From NCBI GenBank assembly GCA_040506275.1, contig JBEVXD010000009.1, positions 124,001 through 188,000 of the forward strand: DNA of 64,000 nucleotides, read 5' to 3'. Below, in pieces: positions 1-8,270 of this stretch. Under the pieces are notes generated by a model that made no database searches, was not told where the DNA came from, and worked only from the letters and a program-made list of their open reading frames with translations. Position 1 is the stretch's first letter; every line of letters starts with the position of its first letter. The translations under genes were made by a program, and so were the position numbers. The DNA is from Thiodiazotropha sp040506275 (lineage in GTDB: Bacteria > Pseudomonadota > Gammaproteobacteria > Chromatiales > Chromatiaceae).

Positions 1-10
1 ATTGACACTA

Positions 11-1477
11 CTAACCAGCAGCGTCTTCAATCTGACTTTCAGTGAGTACATGTTCTCCGACACGCATCACTTTCATAATATTTGTTTGACCCTCTACACC
101 GGAGCGATCACCCTTGGTAATAATCACCAAGTCATTTTCACGAACCTCTCCACGGCGTAGCAACTCATCGATGACCTCTTCATTGACCTGTGCAATGTTG
201 GTGCTTGAGACATCGAAACTCACTGGATAGACACCTCGGTAGAGTGTCACTTTACGGCGGGTATGTACATGTCGGGTCAAAGCATAAATTGGAATATCGG
301 AACTGATTCGAGACATCCATTTGACAGTAGAACCTGATTCGGTCAACGCTGCAATCGCTTTTACACCAAGATGGTTAGCGGTATACATGGTGGACATGGC
401 TATTGCTTCATCCACACGTCCGAAGACGCTGTCTAGACGATGGTCGGAACGTCTTGCAGTTTGGTGTTTTTCAGCCTCGACACAGACACGGTCCATTGCC
501 TTAACAACTTTATGCGGATATTTTCCCACAGAGGTTTCAGCTGAGAGCATCACCGCGTCAGTACCGTCGAGTACAGCATTCGCAACGTCAAAGACCTCGG
601 CACGGGTTGGGATCGGACTCTCGATCATCGACTGCATCATCTGAGTAGCAGTGATCACCACCGAGTTCATCTTACGGGCCTTCTTGATCATCATTTTCTG
701 CACTGCCGGAAGTTCAGCATCGCCGATCTCGACCCCTAAATCACCACGGGCAACCATGATCGCATCGGATTCCTGAATAATATCTTCAATACAGTCGAGT
801 GCTTCAGCACGCTCGACCTTGGCAATGATTCCACCCTGTCCACCAGCCTCTTCCAGTAGGCGACGCGCTTCTTTGCAATCTTCACCATTGCGTACAAATG
901 AAACAGCAAGATAATCAACATCAATTTCTGCAGCGAACAGGATATCTTCACGATCCTTATCAGTCAGTGCTGGTGCGGATAGACCACCACCTTGCTTATT
1001 GATTCCTTTGTTATTGGAAAGCTTACCACCAACAACCACTTTACAGCGGACTTCACTCCCTTCAACCTCAGAGACCCAGAGCTCAATGGCACCATCGTCC
1101 AGAATCAGCGTATCGCCGCGGGCAACATCTTTAATCAGTTCCGGGTAGGTCAGGCCAACCCGTTCGTCATCACCAGCATCCAGTGCCAACGCAGCATCAA
1201 GTGTAAATACCCCATTCTCTTCAAGAAGGGTAAAACCTGTTTTGAATTTGCCTATACGAATTTTCGGTCCCTGAAGATCGGCCAAAACACCAATCTGGCG
1301 ACCACATGCACGAGCACGATTACGTATCCTCTCTGCACGTTGTCTCTGTGCATCATGGACATCGTGTGAAAGGTTGAGGCGAACAATATCGACCCCAGCG
1401 TGGATGAGCTTGTCGAGAACCTTAGGGTCATCCGTTGCCGGACCCAGGGTTGCTACAATTTTGGTTCTTCTTGGCAT
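11..1477 (-). CDS. pyk: Pyruvate kinase
   Basis: Converts phosphoenolpyruvate and ADP to pyruvate and ATP in the cytoplasm, the last step of glycolysis. The 488-aa product starts MPRRTKIVATLGPAT, the usual N-terminus of the family. It carries the family signatures IIAKVE (catalytic Lys), MVARGDLGVEI and ITATQMMQSM, followed by a C-terminal regulatory domain. The open frame extends 31 codons further upstream into the pgk 3' end, but that extension has no family similarity, so the ATG at 1477 is preferred. It lies 77 bp behind pgk and closes the tkt-gap-pgk-pyk run. Length fits the PykA-type enzymes of about 480 aa. Identity is near certain; allosteric type is not determined. Confidence 0.97.
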   Translation of the reverse strand: MPRRTKIVATLGPATDDPKVLDKLIHAGVDIVRLNLSHDVHDAQRQRAERIRNRARACGRQIGVLADLQGPKIRIGKFKTGFTLLEENGVFTLDAALALDAGDDERVGLTYPELIKDVARGDTLILDDGAIELWVSEVEGSEVRCKVVVGGKLSNNKGINKQGGGLSAPALTDKDREDILFAAEIDVDYLAVSFVRNGEDCKEARRLLEEAGGQGGIIAKVERAEALDCIEDIIQESDAIMVARGDLGVEIGDAELPAVQKMMIKKARKMNSVVITATQMMQSMIESPIPTRAEVFDVANAVLDGTDAVMLSAETSVGKYPHKVVKAMDRVCVEAEKHQTARRSDHRLDSVFGRVDEAIAMSTMYTANHLGVKAIAALTESGSTVKWMSRISSDIPIYALTRHVHTRRKVTLYRGVYPVSFDVSSTNIAQVNEEVIDELLRRGEVRENDLVIITKGDRSGVEGQTNIMKVMRVGEHVLTESQIEDAAG

Positions 1478-1554
1478 ATCTATCCAATTACATGCTTGTT
1501 GCACGTCTGTTTGGGCCGAACCCTTGTCCGGCCTCTGGGTTGTCGACAGCCTCA

Positions 1555-2736
1555 TTATTTGGCCGCACAAGCCTCCAACATCGCAACCGCAGGTAGTGTC
1601 TTGCCTTCCAGGTATTCCAGGAAGGCACCACCAGCAGTGGAGATGTAGGTGACTTTGTCATAGATGTCATATTTCTGAATCGCAGCGATGGTGTCACCAC
1701 CCCCCGCCAGTGAAAATCCGGCAGAATTGGCAATCGCCATGGAGACAGTTTTTGTACCCTCTCCGAACTGGTCGAATTCAAATACGCCAACCGGGCCATT
1801 CCATACGATGGTGCCAGCTTTTTTGATTATCTCTGCCAGCTCATTCGCACTATCAGGGCCGATGTCGAAAATCATCTCATCGTCAGTAACCTCACCAGCC
1901 GGCTTCAGCACAGCAGGCTCATCTTCGGCGAAGTTCTTGCCTACCACCACATCGGTAGCGATCGGGATATTAGCGCCACGGGCCTTCATCTTTTCGATCA
2001 AAGCCTGAGCCGTGGGCACAAGATCATCTTCACAAAGAGATTTACCTACATTGTTTCCGGTAGCCTTGAGGAAGGTATTAGCGATACCCCCGCCGACAAC
2101 CAGTTGATCAACTTTTTCTGACAAGGATTCCAGCACTGTGAGCTTGGTCGAAACTTTGGAACCACCCACGATGGCCACCATCGGGCGAGCAGGATTGGCG
2201 AGAGCCTTAGCCAGATTGTCCAACTCATCGGCAAGCAGGAGTCCCGCACAGGCAACAGGCGCAAACTTACCAGCACCATGAGTAGAGGCCTGAGCACGAT
2301 GTGCTGTACCAAAAGCATCCATTACATAAACATCACAAAGTGCAGCATATTTTTTTGCCAGCTCTTCGTTGTCTTTTTTCTCACCTGAATTGAAGCGAAC
2401 ATTTTCAAGCAGAACAGCCTCGCCCTCTGCCACATCAAAGCCACCATCCAGATAGTCTTTGATCAGACGCACGGTACCGCCCATCTTTGCAGACATATCA
2501 TCTGCGATCGGTGCCATGGAATTCTCTTCCGAATAGACACCCTCCTCTGGCCGTCCACGGTGAGACATTACCATCACCTTTGCACCAGCCTTTACACAGT
2601 GTTCGACTGTTGGCATGGAAGCCGAGATACGTGCATCCGAAGTTACCTTGCCATCTTTAACTGGCACATTGAGGTCAGCGCGGATCAATACGCGCTTGCC
2701 AGCAAGGTCAAGATCGGTCAACTTGATAAAAGACAT
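1555..2736 (-). CDS. pgk: Phosphoglycerate kinase
   Basis: Reversible phosphoryl transfer between 1,3-bisphosphoglycerate and ADP; in an autotroph it also runs in the Calvin-cycle direction. The 393-aa protein begins MSFIKLTDLDLAGKRVLIRADLNVP, containing the RADLNVP substrate-binding signature. Further on it has SHRGRPE, the basic patch of the N-domain, VAIVGGSKVSTK at the hinge, and GGGDTIAA in the C-domain nucleotide site. Length is typical (about 390 aa). An AGGAG Shine-Dalgarno lies just before the ATG. It sits between gapA and pyk on the same strand. The 149-bp gap to gapA contains a strong hairpin, so pgk may also have its own promoter. Confidence 0.98.
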   Translation of the reverse strand: MSFIKLTDLDLAGKRVLIRADLNVPVKDGKVTSDARISASMPTVEHCVKAGAKVMVMSHRGRPEEGVYSEENSMAPIADDMSAKMGGTVRLIKDYLDGGFDVAEGEAVLLENVRFNSGEKKDNEELAKKYAALCDVYVMDAFGTAHRAQASTHGAGKFAPVACAGLLLADELDNLAKALANPARPMVAIVGGSKVSTKLTVLESLSEKVDQLVVGGGIANTFLKATGNNVGKSLCEDDLVPTAQALIEKMKARGANIPIATDVVVGKNFAEDEPAVLKPAGEVTDDEMIFDIGPDSANELAEIIKKAGTIVWNGPVGVFEFDQFGEGTKTVSMAIANSAGFSLAGGGDTIAAIQKYDIYDKVTYISTAGGAFLEYLEGKTLPAVAMLEACAAK

Positions 2737-2770
2737 AACAGACTCCTGCGTCGATTTTAATTTTGATTTA

Positions 2771-2837
2771 TGAATTCTGAGTTATGGATTTTGTTGCTTC
2801 AGGTTAAAACAACTCAAAATGCATAACTCAAGATTCA
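2771..2837. repeat. Imperfect inverted repeat between gapA and pgk
   Basis: Positions 2771-2786 and 2822-2837 form a 16-bp inverted repeat that differs only by a local swap of two bases, separated by about 35 bp of AT-rich sequence. It lies between the gapA terminator-like hairpin and the pgk start. It could be an operator or a large stem-loop in the leader; no function is assigned. Confidence 0.5.
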
Positions 2838-2846
2838 TCCTGTGAA

Positions 2847-2876
2847 ATCACGGGACAGGCATGCCTGCCCCGTGAT
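2847..2876 (-). terminator. Stem-loop after gapA
   Basis: Immediately downstream of the gapA stop codon. Arms 2847-2854 and 2869-2876 pair perfectly (ATCACGGG/CCCGTGAT); after one mismatch, 2856-2860 pairs with 2863-2867. On the minus strand it is followed only by a short TTT tract, so it may be an attenuator or an mRNA-stabilising stem rather than an efficient intrinsic terminator. Confidence 0.55.
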
Positions 2877-2885
2877 CATCAGGAC

Positions 2886-3887
2886 TTACTTGGAGACGTG
2901 CTCAACTACACGCAGCATGTTGCAGGTGTAGCCGTACTCGTTGTCATACCAAGAGACAACCTTCACGAAGGTGTCATCCAGAGCGATGCCTGCACCGGCA
3001 TCGAAAATCGATGGGTTGGAACAACCACGGAAGTCAGTGGAGACCACTTTTTCCTCGGTGTAAGCCAATACCCCAGCCAGATCGCCGGACTCAGAAGCAG
3101 ACTTCATGGCAGCGCAGACGTCGTCATAGCTGGCACCACTGTTCAGCTCCACTGTCAGGTCGACAACAGATACGTCAGAGGTAGGAACACGGAAAGCCAT
3201 ACCGGTCAACTTGCCATTCAGCTCTGGCAGTACCTTACCCACAGCTTTCGCAGCACCGGTTGAGGAAGGAATGATGTTTTCCAGAATACCTCTACCACCA
3301 CGCCAATCTTTCATGGAAGGTCCATCAACGGTCTTCTGGGTAGCGGTAGCCGCATGAACGGTAGACATCAGGCCACGCTTGATGCCCCAATTGTCGTTCA
3401 ACACTTTAGCGACAGGTGCCAGACAGTTAGTGGTACATGAAGCAGCAGAAACGATAGCCTGACCTTTGTATTCATTGTGATTTACACCGTAGACGAACAT
3501 TGGGGTCGCATCCTTTGAAGGCGCACTCTGTACGACTTTCTTTGCGCCAGCGTCCAAGTGCTTCTGACAAGTCTCTTCAGTGAGGAAGAAGCCAGTACAC
3601 TCAATCACCAGATCTGCACCAATCTCGTCCCATTTCAGGTCTGAGGGATCGCGCTCAGCAGTCAGGCGGATCTTTTTACCATTGACGACCATGTCGCTGC
3701 CATCTACTGACACGTCACCGTCGAAATTGCCATGAACCGAATCGTACTTCAGCATGTAGGCCAGGTAGTCAGGTTCCAGCAGATCGTTGATGCCAACGAC
3801 TTCAATACCAGGGAAGTCTTTTGCGATAGCACGGAATGCCATACGGCCGATGCGGCCAAAACCGTTGATACCTACTTTGATAGTCAT
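2886..3887 (-). CDS. gapA: Glyceraldehyde-3-phosphate dehydrogenase, type I
   Basis: NAD(P)-dependent interconversion of glyceraldehyde-3-phosphate and 1,3-bisphosphoglycerate. The 333-aa protein has the N-terminal Rossmann motif VGINGFGRIGR. An Asp follows at GINDLL, the position that usually favours NAD. The catalytic Cys sits in SAASCTTNC near residue 153, and WYDNEYGY is near the C-terminus. Length is typical of the GapA class. It lies between tkt and pgk, as in many Chromatiales-like genomes where these genes serve both glycolysis and CO2 fixation; the dual role is inferred from context. A hairpin follows the stop codon. Confidence 0.97.
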   Translation of the reverse strand: MTIKVGINGFGRIGRMAFRAIAKDFPGIEVVGINDLLEPDYLAYMLKYDSVHGNFDGDVSVDGSDMVVNGKKIRLTAERDPSDLKWDEIGADLVIECTGFFLTEETCQKHLDAGAKKVVQSAPSKDATPMFVYGVNHNEYKGQAIVSAASCTTNCLAPVAKVLNDNWGIKRGLMSTVHAATATQKTVDGPSMKDWRGGRGILENIIPSSTGAAKAVGKVLPELNGKLTGMAFRVPTSDVSVVDLTVELNSGASYDDVCAAMKSASESGDLAGVLAYTEEKVVSTDFRGCSNPSIFDAGAGIALDDTFVKVVSWYDNEYGYTCNMLRVVEHVSK

Positions 3888-3938
3888 AGCGATTCTCCGT
3901 TAAACAGTTATAGAGTTTTCATTTATTTGGGTCGGATG

Positions 3939-3959
3939 GAGGCGCGAATAACGCGCCTC
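3939..3959 (-). terminator. GC-rich hairpin between tkt and gapA
   Basis: Directly after the tkt stop codon, GAGGCGCG (3939-3946) and CGCGCCTC (3952-3959) form an 8-bp stem with a 5-nt loop. No T-run follows on the minus strand. It probably separates tkt and gapA messages partly, or protects the tkt mRNA 3' end. Confidence 0.5.
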
Positions 3960-3968
3960 TCAATCATC

Positions 3969-5957
3969 TCAAGCGGTCACTTCATTGATCGCAGCAATCA
4001 CATTCTCAGCTGTAAAACCAAATTCTTTGAACAGTTCGCCAGCAGGAGCAGATTCACCGAAGTGATCAATGCCAATGACCTTGCCGTTGATACCGACATA
4101 CTTGTACCAGCCATCAGTGACTGCAGCCTCAACAGCCACACGGGCGGTTACAGCAGCAGGCAATACGGACTCTTTGTAGGCCGCATCCTGTTGATCAAAT
4201 ACACTGGTGTTTGGCATTGAGACTACCCGTACCTTCTTGCCGGAATCTGCAGCCGCTTTGACTGCAAGATCAACTTCAGAACCGGTAGCGATAACAATTG
4301 CCTCAGGAGCGCCGTCACAATCAGCGACAACGTAACCACCTTTGGCGATGTCTGAGATCTGGGCATCAGTACGATTCTGATGAGCCAGGCCTTGACGAGA
4401 AAAGATCAGGCAGGTTGGGCCATCACTCTTTTCGACAGCTGCTTTCCATGCAACAGCGGTCTCCACAGCATCACAAGGACGCCAGACATCCATATTGGGC
4501 ACCATGCGCAGGGTAGGAATCTGTTCTACAGGCTGATGGGTAGGTCCGTCCTCGCCCAGACCGACAGAGTCATGGGTATAGACAAAGATCGACTGGATCT
4601 TCATCAGTGCAGCCATGCGCAACGCGTTACGGGCATACTCGGAGAACATCAGGAAGGTGCCGCCGTAGGGGATGAATCCACCATGCAGTGCCATACCATT
4701 CATCATTGCAGACATTCCGAACTCTCTTACACCGTAAGAGATGTAGTTACCGTCGGCATTGCCATCAGTAATCGACTTGGAACCAGACCAAGAAGTGAGA
4801 TTGGAAGGGGTCAGGTCGGCAGAACCACCCAGGAATTCAGGCAGTAGCGGACCAAAACCATTCAATGCGTTCTGCGATGCCTTACGAGTAGCTGGAGACT
4901 CAGCTTTTGCGTTGACCTCTGCGATGAACTTGGTTGCTTCGCTTTCCCAGTTATCTGGCAGGTCACCGCTCATACGACGGTTGAATTCTGCCGCCAGCTC
5001 AGGAAATGCTGCCTGGTAGGCGGCAAACTTATCATTCCAGGCGGTTTCAGATTCACTGCCAGAAGCCTTCGCGTCCCAACCTTGGTAGATCTCGTCGGGT
5101 ATGACAAATGCGTCATGTTTCCATCCCAGTTTTTCACGGGTAGCAACGATCTCTTCAGCGCCAAGAGGTGCGCCATGACAATCGTGACTGCCAGCCAGGT
5201 TGGGAGAACCAAAACCAATCGTGGTTTTGCAGCAGATGAGACAAGGCTTGTCAGAATCACCCTTGGCTGTCTCGATTGCCTGATTGATGGCGTCGGCATC
5301 ATGACCATCGACGCCTCGTATCACCTGCCAGCCATAAGACTCGAAACGGGCAGGTGTATCATCGGTGAACCATCCCTCGGTCTCACCATCGATACTGATA
5401 CCGTTGTCATCCCAGAACGCAATCAGCTTACCCAGTCCAAGGGTACCGGCCAGAGAGCATGATTCATGGGAGATACCCTCCATCATGCAGCCGTCACCCA
5501 TGAATACATAGGTGTAGTGATCAACGACATCATGTCCTGGCTTGTTGAATTGAGCCGCCAGGGTCTTCTCAGCCAGGGCCATGCCCACCCCATTGGTGAT
5601 GCCCTGCCCCAGCGGACCGGTGGTGGTCTCAATGCCAGGTGCATAACCATACTCCGGATGACCCGGTGTTTTGGAGTGCAGCTGACGGAAATTCTTCAGA
5701 TCATCGATGCTCAGCTCATAACCTGTGAGATGAAGCAAGGAATAGATCAGCATGGAACCGTGACCGTTCGATAATACGAAGCGATCACGATCAGCCCAAT
5801 CCGGGTTAGCTGGATTGTGTTTCAGGTGGCTGTTCCACAATACTTCAGCGATATCGGCCATTCCCATGGGCGCACCCGGATGACCTGAATTGGCTTTTTG
5901 CACAGCATCCATACTTAGGGCACGAATGGCATTGGCGAGTTCTCTGCGTGAGGACAT
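3969..5957 (-). CDS. tkt: Transketolase
   Basis: Thiamine-diphosphate enzyme transferring two-carbon ketol units; used in the non-oxidative pentose phosphate pathway and in ribulose-bisphosphate regeneration. The 662-aa protein has KANSGHPGAPMGMADIAEVLW at the N-terminus, HGSMLIYSLLHLTGY, the ThDP-binding MGDGCMMEGISHE segment, and in the Pyr domain THDSVGLGEDGPTHQPVEQ. Length matches the family (about 660 aa). A strong AGGAGG-like Shine-Dalgarno precedes the ATG. First gene of the tkt-gap-pgk-pyk group on this strand. Confidence 0.98.
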   Translation of the reverse strand: MSSRRELANAIRALSMDAVQKANSGHPGAPMGMADIAEVLWNSHLKHNPANPDWADRDRFVLSNGHGSMLIYSLLHLTGYELSIDDLKNFRQLHSKTPGHPEYGYAPGIETTTGPLGQGITNGVGMALAEKTLAAQFNKPGHDVVDHYTYVFMGDGCMMEGISHESCSLAGTLGLGKLIAFWDDNGISIDGETEGWFTDDTPARFESYGWQVIRGVDGHDADAINQAIETAKGDSDKPCLICCKTTIGFGSPNLAGSHDCHGAPLGAEEIVATREKLGWKHDAFVIPDEIYQGWDAKASGSESETAWNDKFAAYQAAFPELAAEFNRRMSGDLPDNWESEATKFIAEVNAKAESPATRKASQNALNGFGPLLPEFLGGSADLTPSNLTSWSGSKSITDGNADGNYISYGVREFGMSAMMNGMALHGGFIPYGGTFLMFSEYARNALRMAALMKIQSIFVYTHDSVGLGEDGPTHQPVEQIPTLRMVPNMDVWRPCDAVETAVAWKAAVEKSDGPTCLIFSRQGLAHQNRTDAQISDIAKGGYVVADCDGAPEAIVIATGSEVDLAVKAAADSGKKVRVVSMPNTSVFDQQDAAYKESVLPAAVTARVAVEAAVTDGWYKYVGINGKVIGIDHFGESAPAGELFKEFGFTAENVIAAINEVTA

Positions 5958-6236
5958 TGACCCCTCCTGATTTATTAATGATTTGGTTATTTGTTTCGAA
6001 ACTCAGCGGTGAATTAACACTGCGGATTTCAGCTAAATTTCTAAATTCTTTAATCAGCAACCCTTTGGCTGCCCCAGTATTTGTCACTCCCCTTTCTGAA
6101 TGCGACAAGTTCAAACCGGCTCGGGCAAAGGATCGCTATTCTGACCCAAGCAATGAGCCTAGGGCAAAGCAGTTGGCTTTAATGGCCGATAAGCTGGCTT
6201 GATGAACAATAAAACGCCTTAAATTTGCTAATGCTT

Positions 6237-6803
6237 TCAATAAGTTGACCCTTCCCGCCACTTGATGGAACAGCCCATACTGGGTATCTGATCCCGTGGT
6301 CCCCTACCCGTCTCGGCCACCTGTTTCATCGCCTCATAGAGATCACGACGCACATTGAGATCAGCTGCTTCCTTCTTACTTTCATCCAATCTACCCCGAT
6401 ATTGCAGCTTCATCTCTGCGTTATATCCAAAAAAATCGGGGGTACAAACTGCACCATAGGCCTTGGCAACTTGCTGCGTTTCATCAATCAAATAGGGGAA
6501 AGGAAAGTTCAGGCGTTCTGAGATGAGGCGCATATTTTCAAAGGAATCTTCCTCGTAATCTGTTGGATCATTCGACATAATCGCAACACAGTTGACACCC
6601 AGTTCCGTCAGGTCTCTCGCATCCCGTATAATTCGGTCTATAACTGCCTTGACATAGGGGCAATGGTTGCAGATAAACATCACCATCAACCCTTTTTCTC
6701 CGGCACACTGCTGCAGGGACCATTGCTTGCCATCGACGCCGGGAAGAACAAAATCCGGAGCCTCGGCATCAAAGTCACAAATCGGTGTCTGTAGGGAGAC
6801 CAT
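6237..6803 (-). CDS. Thioredoxin-fold redoxin (AhpC/TSA-like)
   Basis: A 188-aa cytoplasmic thioredoxin-fold protein of the peroxiredoxin-like redoxin group. The fold is indicated by APDFVLPGVDGKQWSL, then MVMFICNHCPYVKAV, where a Cys-x-x-Cys-Pro active site occurs as CNHCP. A later TPDFFGYN (cis-Pro region) and a YRGRLD strand complete it. This CNHCP type is widespread and annotated 'thioredoxin family protein'; substrate unknown. The ATG at 6803 (MVSLQTP) is preferred over an upstream start adding five residues. Separated from tkt by about 280 bp with no recognised gene, and divergent from metK. Confidence 0.85.
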   Translation of the reverse strand: MVSLQTPICDFDAEAPDFVLPGVDGKQWSLQQCAGEKGLMVMFICNHCPYVKAVIDRIIRDARDLTELGVNCVAIMSNDPTDYEEDSFENMRLISERLNFPFPYLIDETQQVAKAYGAVCTPDFFGYNAEMKLQYRGRLDESKKEAADLNVRRDLYEAMKQVAETGRGPRDQIPSMGCSIKWREGSTY

Positions 6804-6961
6804 TATTAGTACGCTCAATACATTGAATTGAATCAGGGTGGGGCATTATGCAAAAAGCAGGCTGGTGTGTAAAATCCGGTTTCGCTGAGTGTTGGCCCGT
6901 TCGTACATAGCTGTATCATATAGTCAGTGATACCAATGACATACAAAATATCAGGTAAACC

Positions 6962-8146
6962 ATGAGTAAAGACTTTATTTTCACATCTGAATCGGTCTCT
7001 GAAGGACATCCGGACAAAGTTGCAGATCAGATCTCCGATGCCATGCTGGATGCAATTCTGGAACAGGACCCCCACCCGGACCGGGCTCGTGTGGCCTGTG
7101 AAACACTGATTAAAACCGGTGCAGTGATGGTGGCAGGCGAAATTTCAACAGAAGCATGGATCGACCTGGATGAACTGGTCCGCGGCGTGGTTTGCGATAT
7201 CGGATATACCAGTTCTGATGTCGGTTTTGACGGTTCAACCTGTGCCGTAATGTCCCTGATCGGCAAGCAGTCCGCCAATATAGCCCAGGGTGTTGACAGG
7301 TCAGCCCCGGAAGAACAGGGTGCTGGCGACCAGGGCATGATGTTCGGCTATGCAACCAATGAGACAGATGTATTGATGCCAGCGCCAATCACCTATGCCC
7401 ATCGGTTGGTGCATCGTCAATCAGAGATTCGCAAATCGGGCATTCTGCCCTGGTTGCGTCCGGACGCTAAAAGCCAGGTGACACTTCAATATGAAGATGG
7501 TCAGGTGACCGGCATAGGCGCTGTGGTGCTCTCCACCCAGCACGATCCTGATATTGAACTCAAACAGCTTCAGGAAGCGGTGATGGAAAACATCATCCAG
7601 CCCGTATTACCGAAAGCGTGGCTGGACAAATGCCCAGCTGACAAGATCCACATCAACCCCACTGGCAGCTTTGTGATTGGTGGCCCGGTAGGCGATTGCG
7701 GCCTCACCGGTCGAAAGATCATTGTTGATACCTATGGTGGTGCTGCACGACACGGTGGCGGCGCTTTTTCTGGTAAGGATCCTTCCAAGGTTGACCGTTC
7801 CGCAGCTTATGCAGGTCGTTATGTTGCCAAAAACATTGTCGCTGCGGGATTGGCTGATCGTTGTGAAATCCAGGTCTCTTATGCCATTGGCGTGGCTGAA
7901 CCCACATCGATCATGGTCGAGACTTTTGGTACCGGTAAAATATCCGATGAAGCCATCGTCGCCCTGGTTCGTCAACATTTTGATCTTCGGCCTTATGGCA
8001 TTCTGAAGATGCTCGATCTATTGAATACAGATGCAATTAAGTACCGCAAGACTGCTGCCTACGGCCATTTTGGTCGTGAAGATGAAGGATTCACCTGGGA
8101 GAATACAGACAAAGCGGACATTCTCCGAGAGGATGCAAAACTCTAG
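6962..8146 (+). CDS. metK: S-adenosylmethionine synthetase
   Basis: Makes S-adenosylmethionine from methionine and ATP. The 394-aa protein shows FTSESVSEGHPDKVADQISDAMLDA at the N-terminus, the GAGDQGMMFGYAT signature near residue 115, and the phosphate-binding GGGAFSGKDPSKVDRSAAYA segment near residue 260. All are canonical. Length fits the bacterial family. A GG-containing Shine-Dalgarno (CAGGTAAACC) precedes the start. It heads the plus-strand methyl-cycle group metK, ahcY, metF; ahcY follows after 124 bp containing an SAH riboswitch. No SAM riboswitch was recognised upstream of metK. Confidence 0.98.
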   Translation: MSKDFIFTSESVSEGHPDKVADQISDAMLDAILEQDPHPDRARVACETLIKTGAVMVAGEISTEAWIDLDELVRGVVCDIGYTSSDVGFDGSTCAVMSLIGKQSANIAQGVDRSAPEEQGAGDQGMMFGYATNETDVLMPAPITYAHRLVHRQSEIRKSGILPWLRPDAKSQVTLQYEDGQVTGIGAVVLSTQHDPDIELKQLQEAVMENIIQPVLPKAWLDKCPADKIHINPTGSFVIGGPVGDCGLTGRKIIVDTYGGAARHGGGAFSGKDPSKVDRSAAYAGRYVAKNIVAAGLADRCEIQVSYAIGVAEPTSIMVETFGTGKISDEAIVALVRQHFDLRPYGILKMLDLLNTDAIKYRKTAAYGHFGREDEGFTWENTDKADILREDAKL

Positions 8147-8170
8147 ACAAGTTTTTAACAAACTTCTATT

Positions 8171-8243
8171 GCGAGGAGCGCTGCAACGGATCCAGATCCG
8201 CCAGGCTCGGAATTGAAGTGATGATGAAACTAAAACCGCGCTC
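8171..8243 (+). ncRNA. S-adenosylhomocysteine (SAH) riboswitch
   Basis: Lies in the ahcY leader and matches the known SAH aptamer pattern. Stem P1: CGAG (8172-8175) with CTCG (8206-8209). The conserved GAGCGCTGCAAC segment starts at 8176. Stem P2: CGGAT (8187-8191) with ATCCG (8196-8200). CCAGGCTCGG occupies 8201-8210. A pseudoknot forms between GAGCGC (8176-8181) and GCGCTC (8238-8243), a perfect six-base match. The family is known to turn on ahcY expression when SAH accumulates. The Shine-Dalgarno at 8257-8261 lies 14 nt after the pseudoknot, consistent with translational control. Boundaries are good to a few bases. Confidence 0.92.
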
Positions 8244-8270
8244 ACTCACGATATTCAGGAGATGACTACC

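Noticed and set aside
1478..1570. 31-codon N-terminal extension of pyk
   Set aside because: Overlaps the pgk 3' end and has no similarity to pyruvate kinase; MPRRTK is the family start.
5948..6202. 84-aa plus-strand frame between tkt and the redoxin gene
   Set aside because: Low complexity of evidence: no ribosome-binding site, no motif, overlaps the tkt start region.
6819..6961. Possible SAM riboswitch ahead of metK
   Set aside because: No SAM-I, SAM-II or SAM-IV core motif could be found in this short leader.
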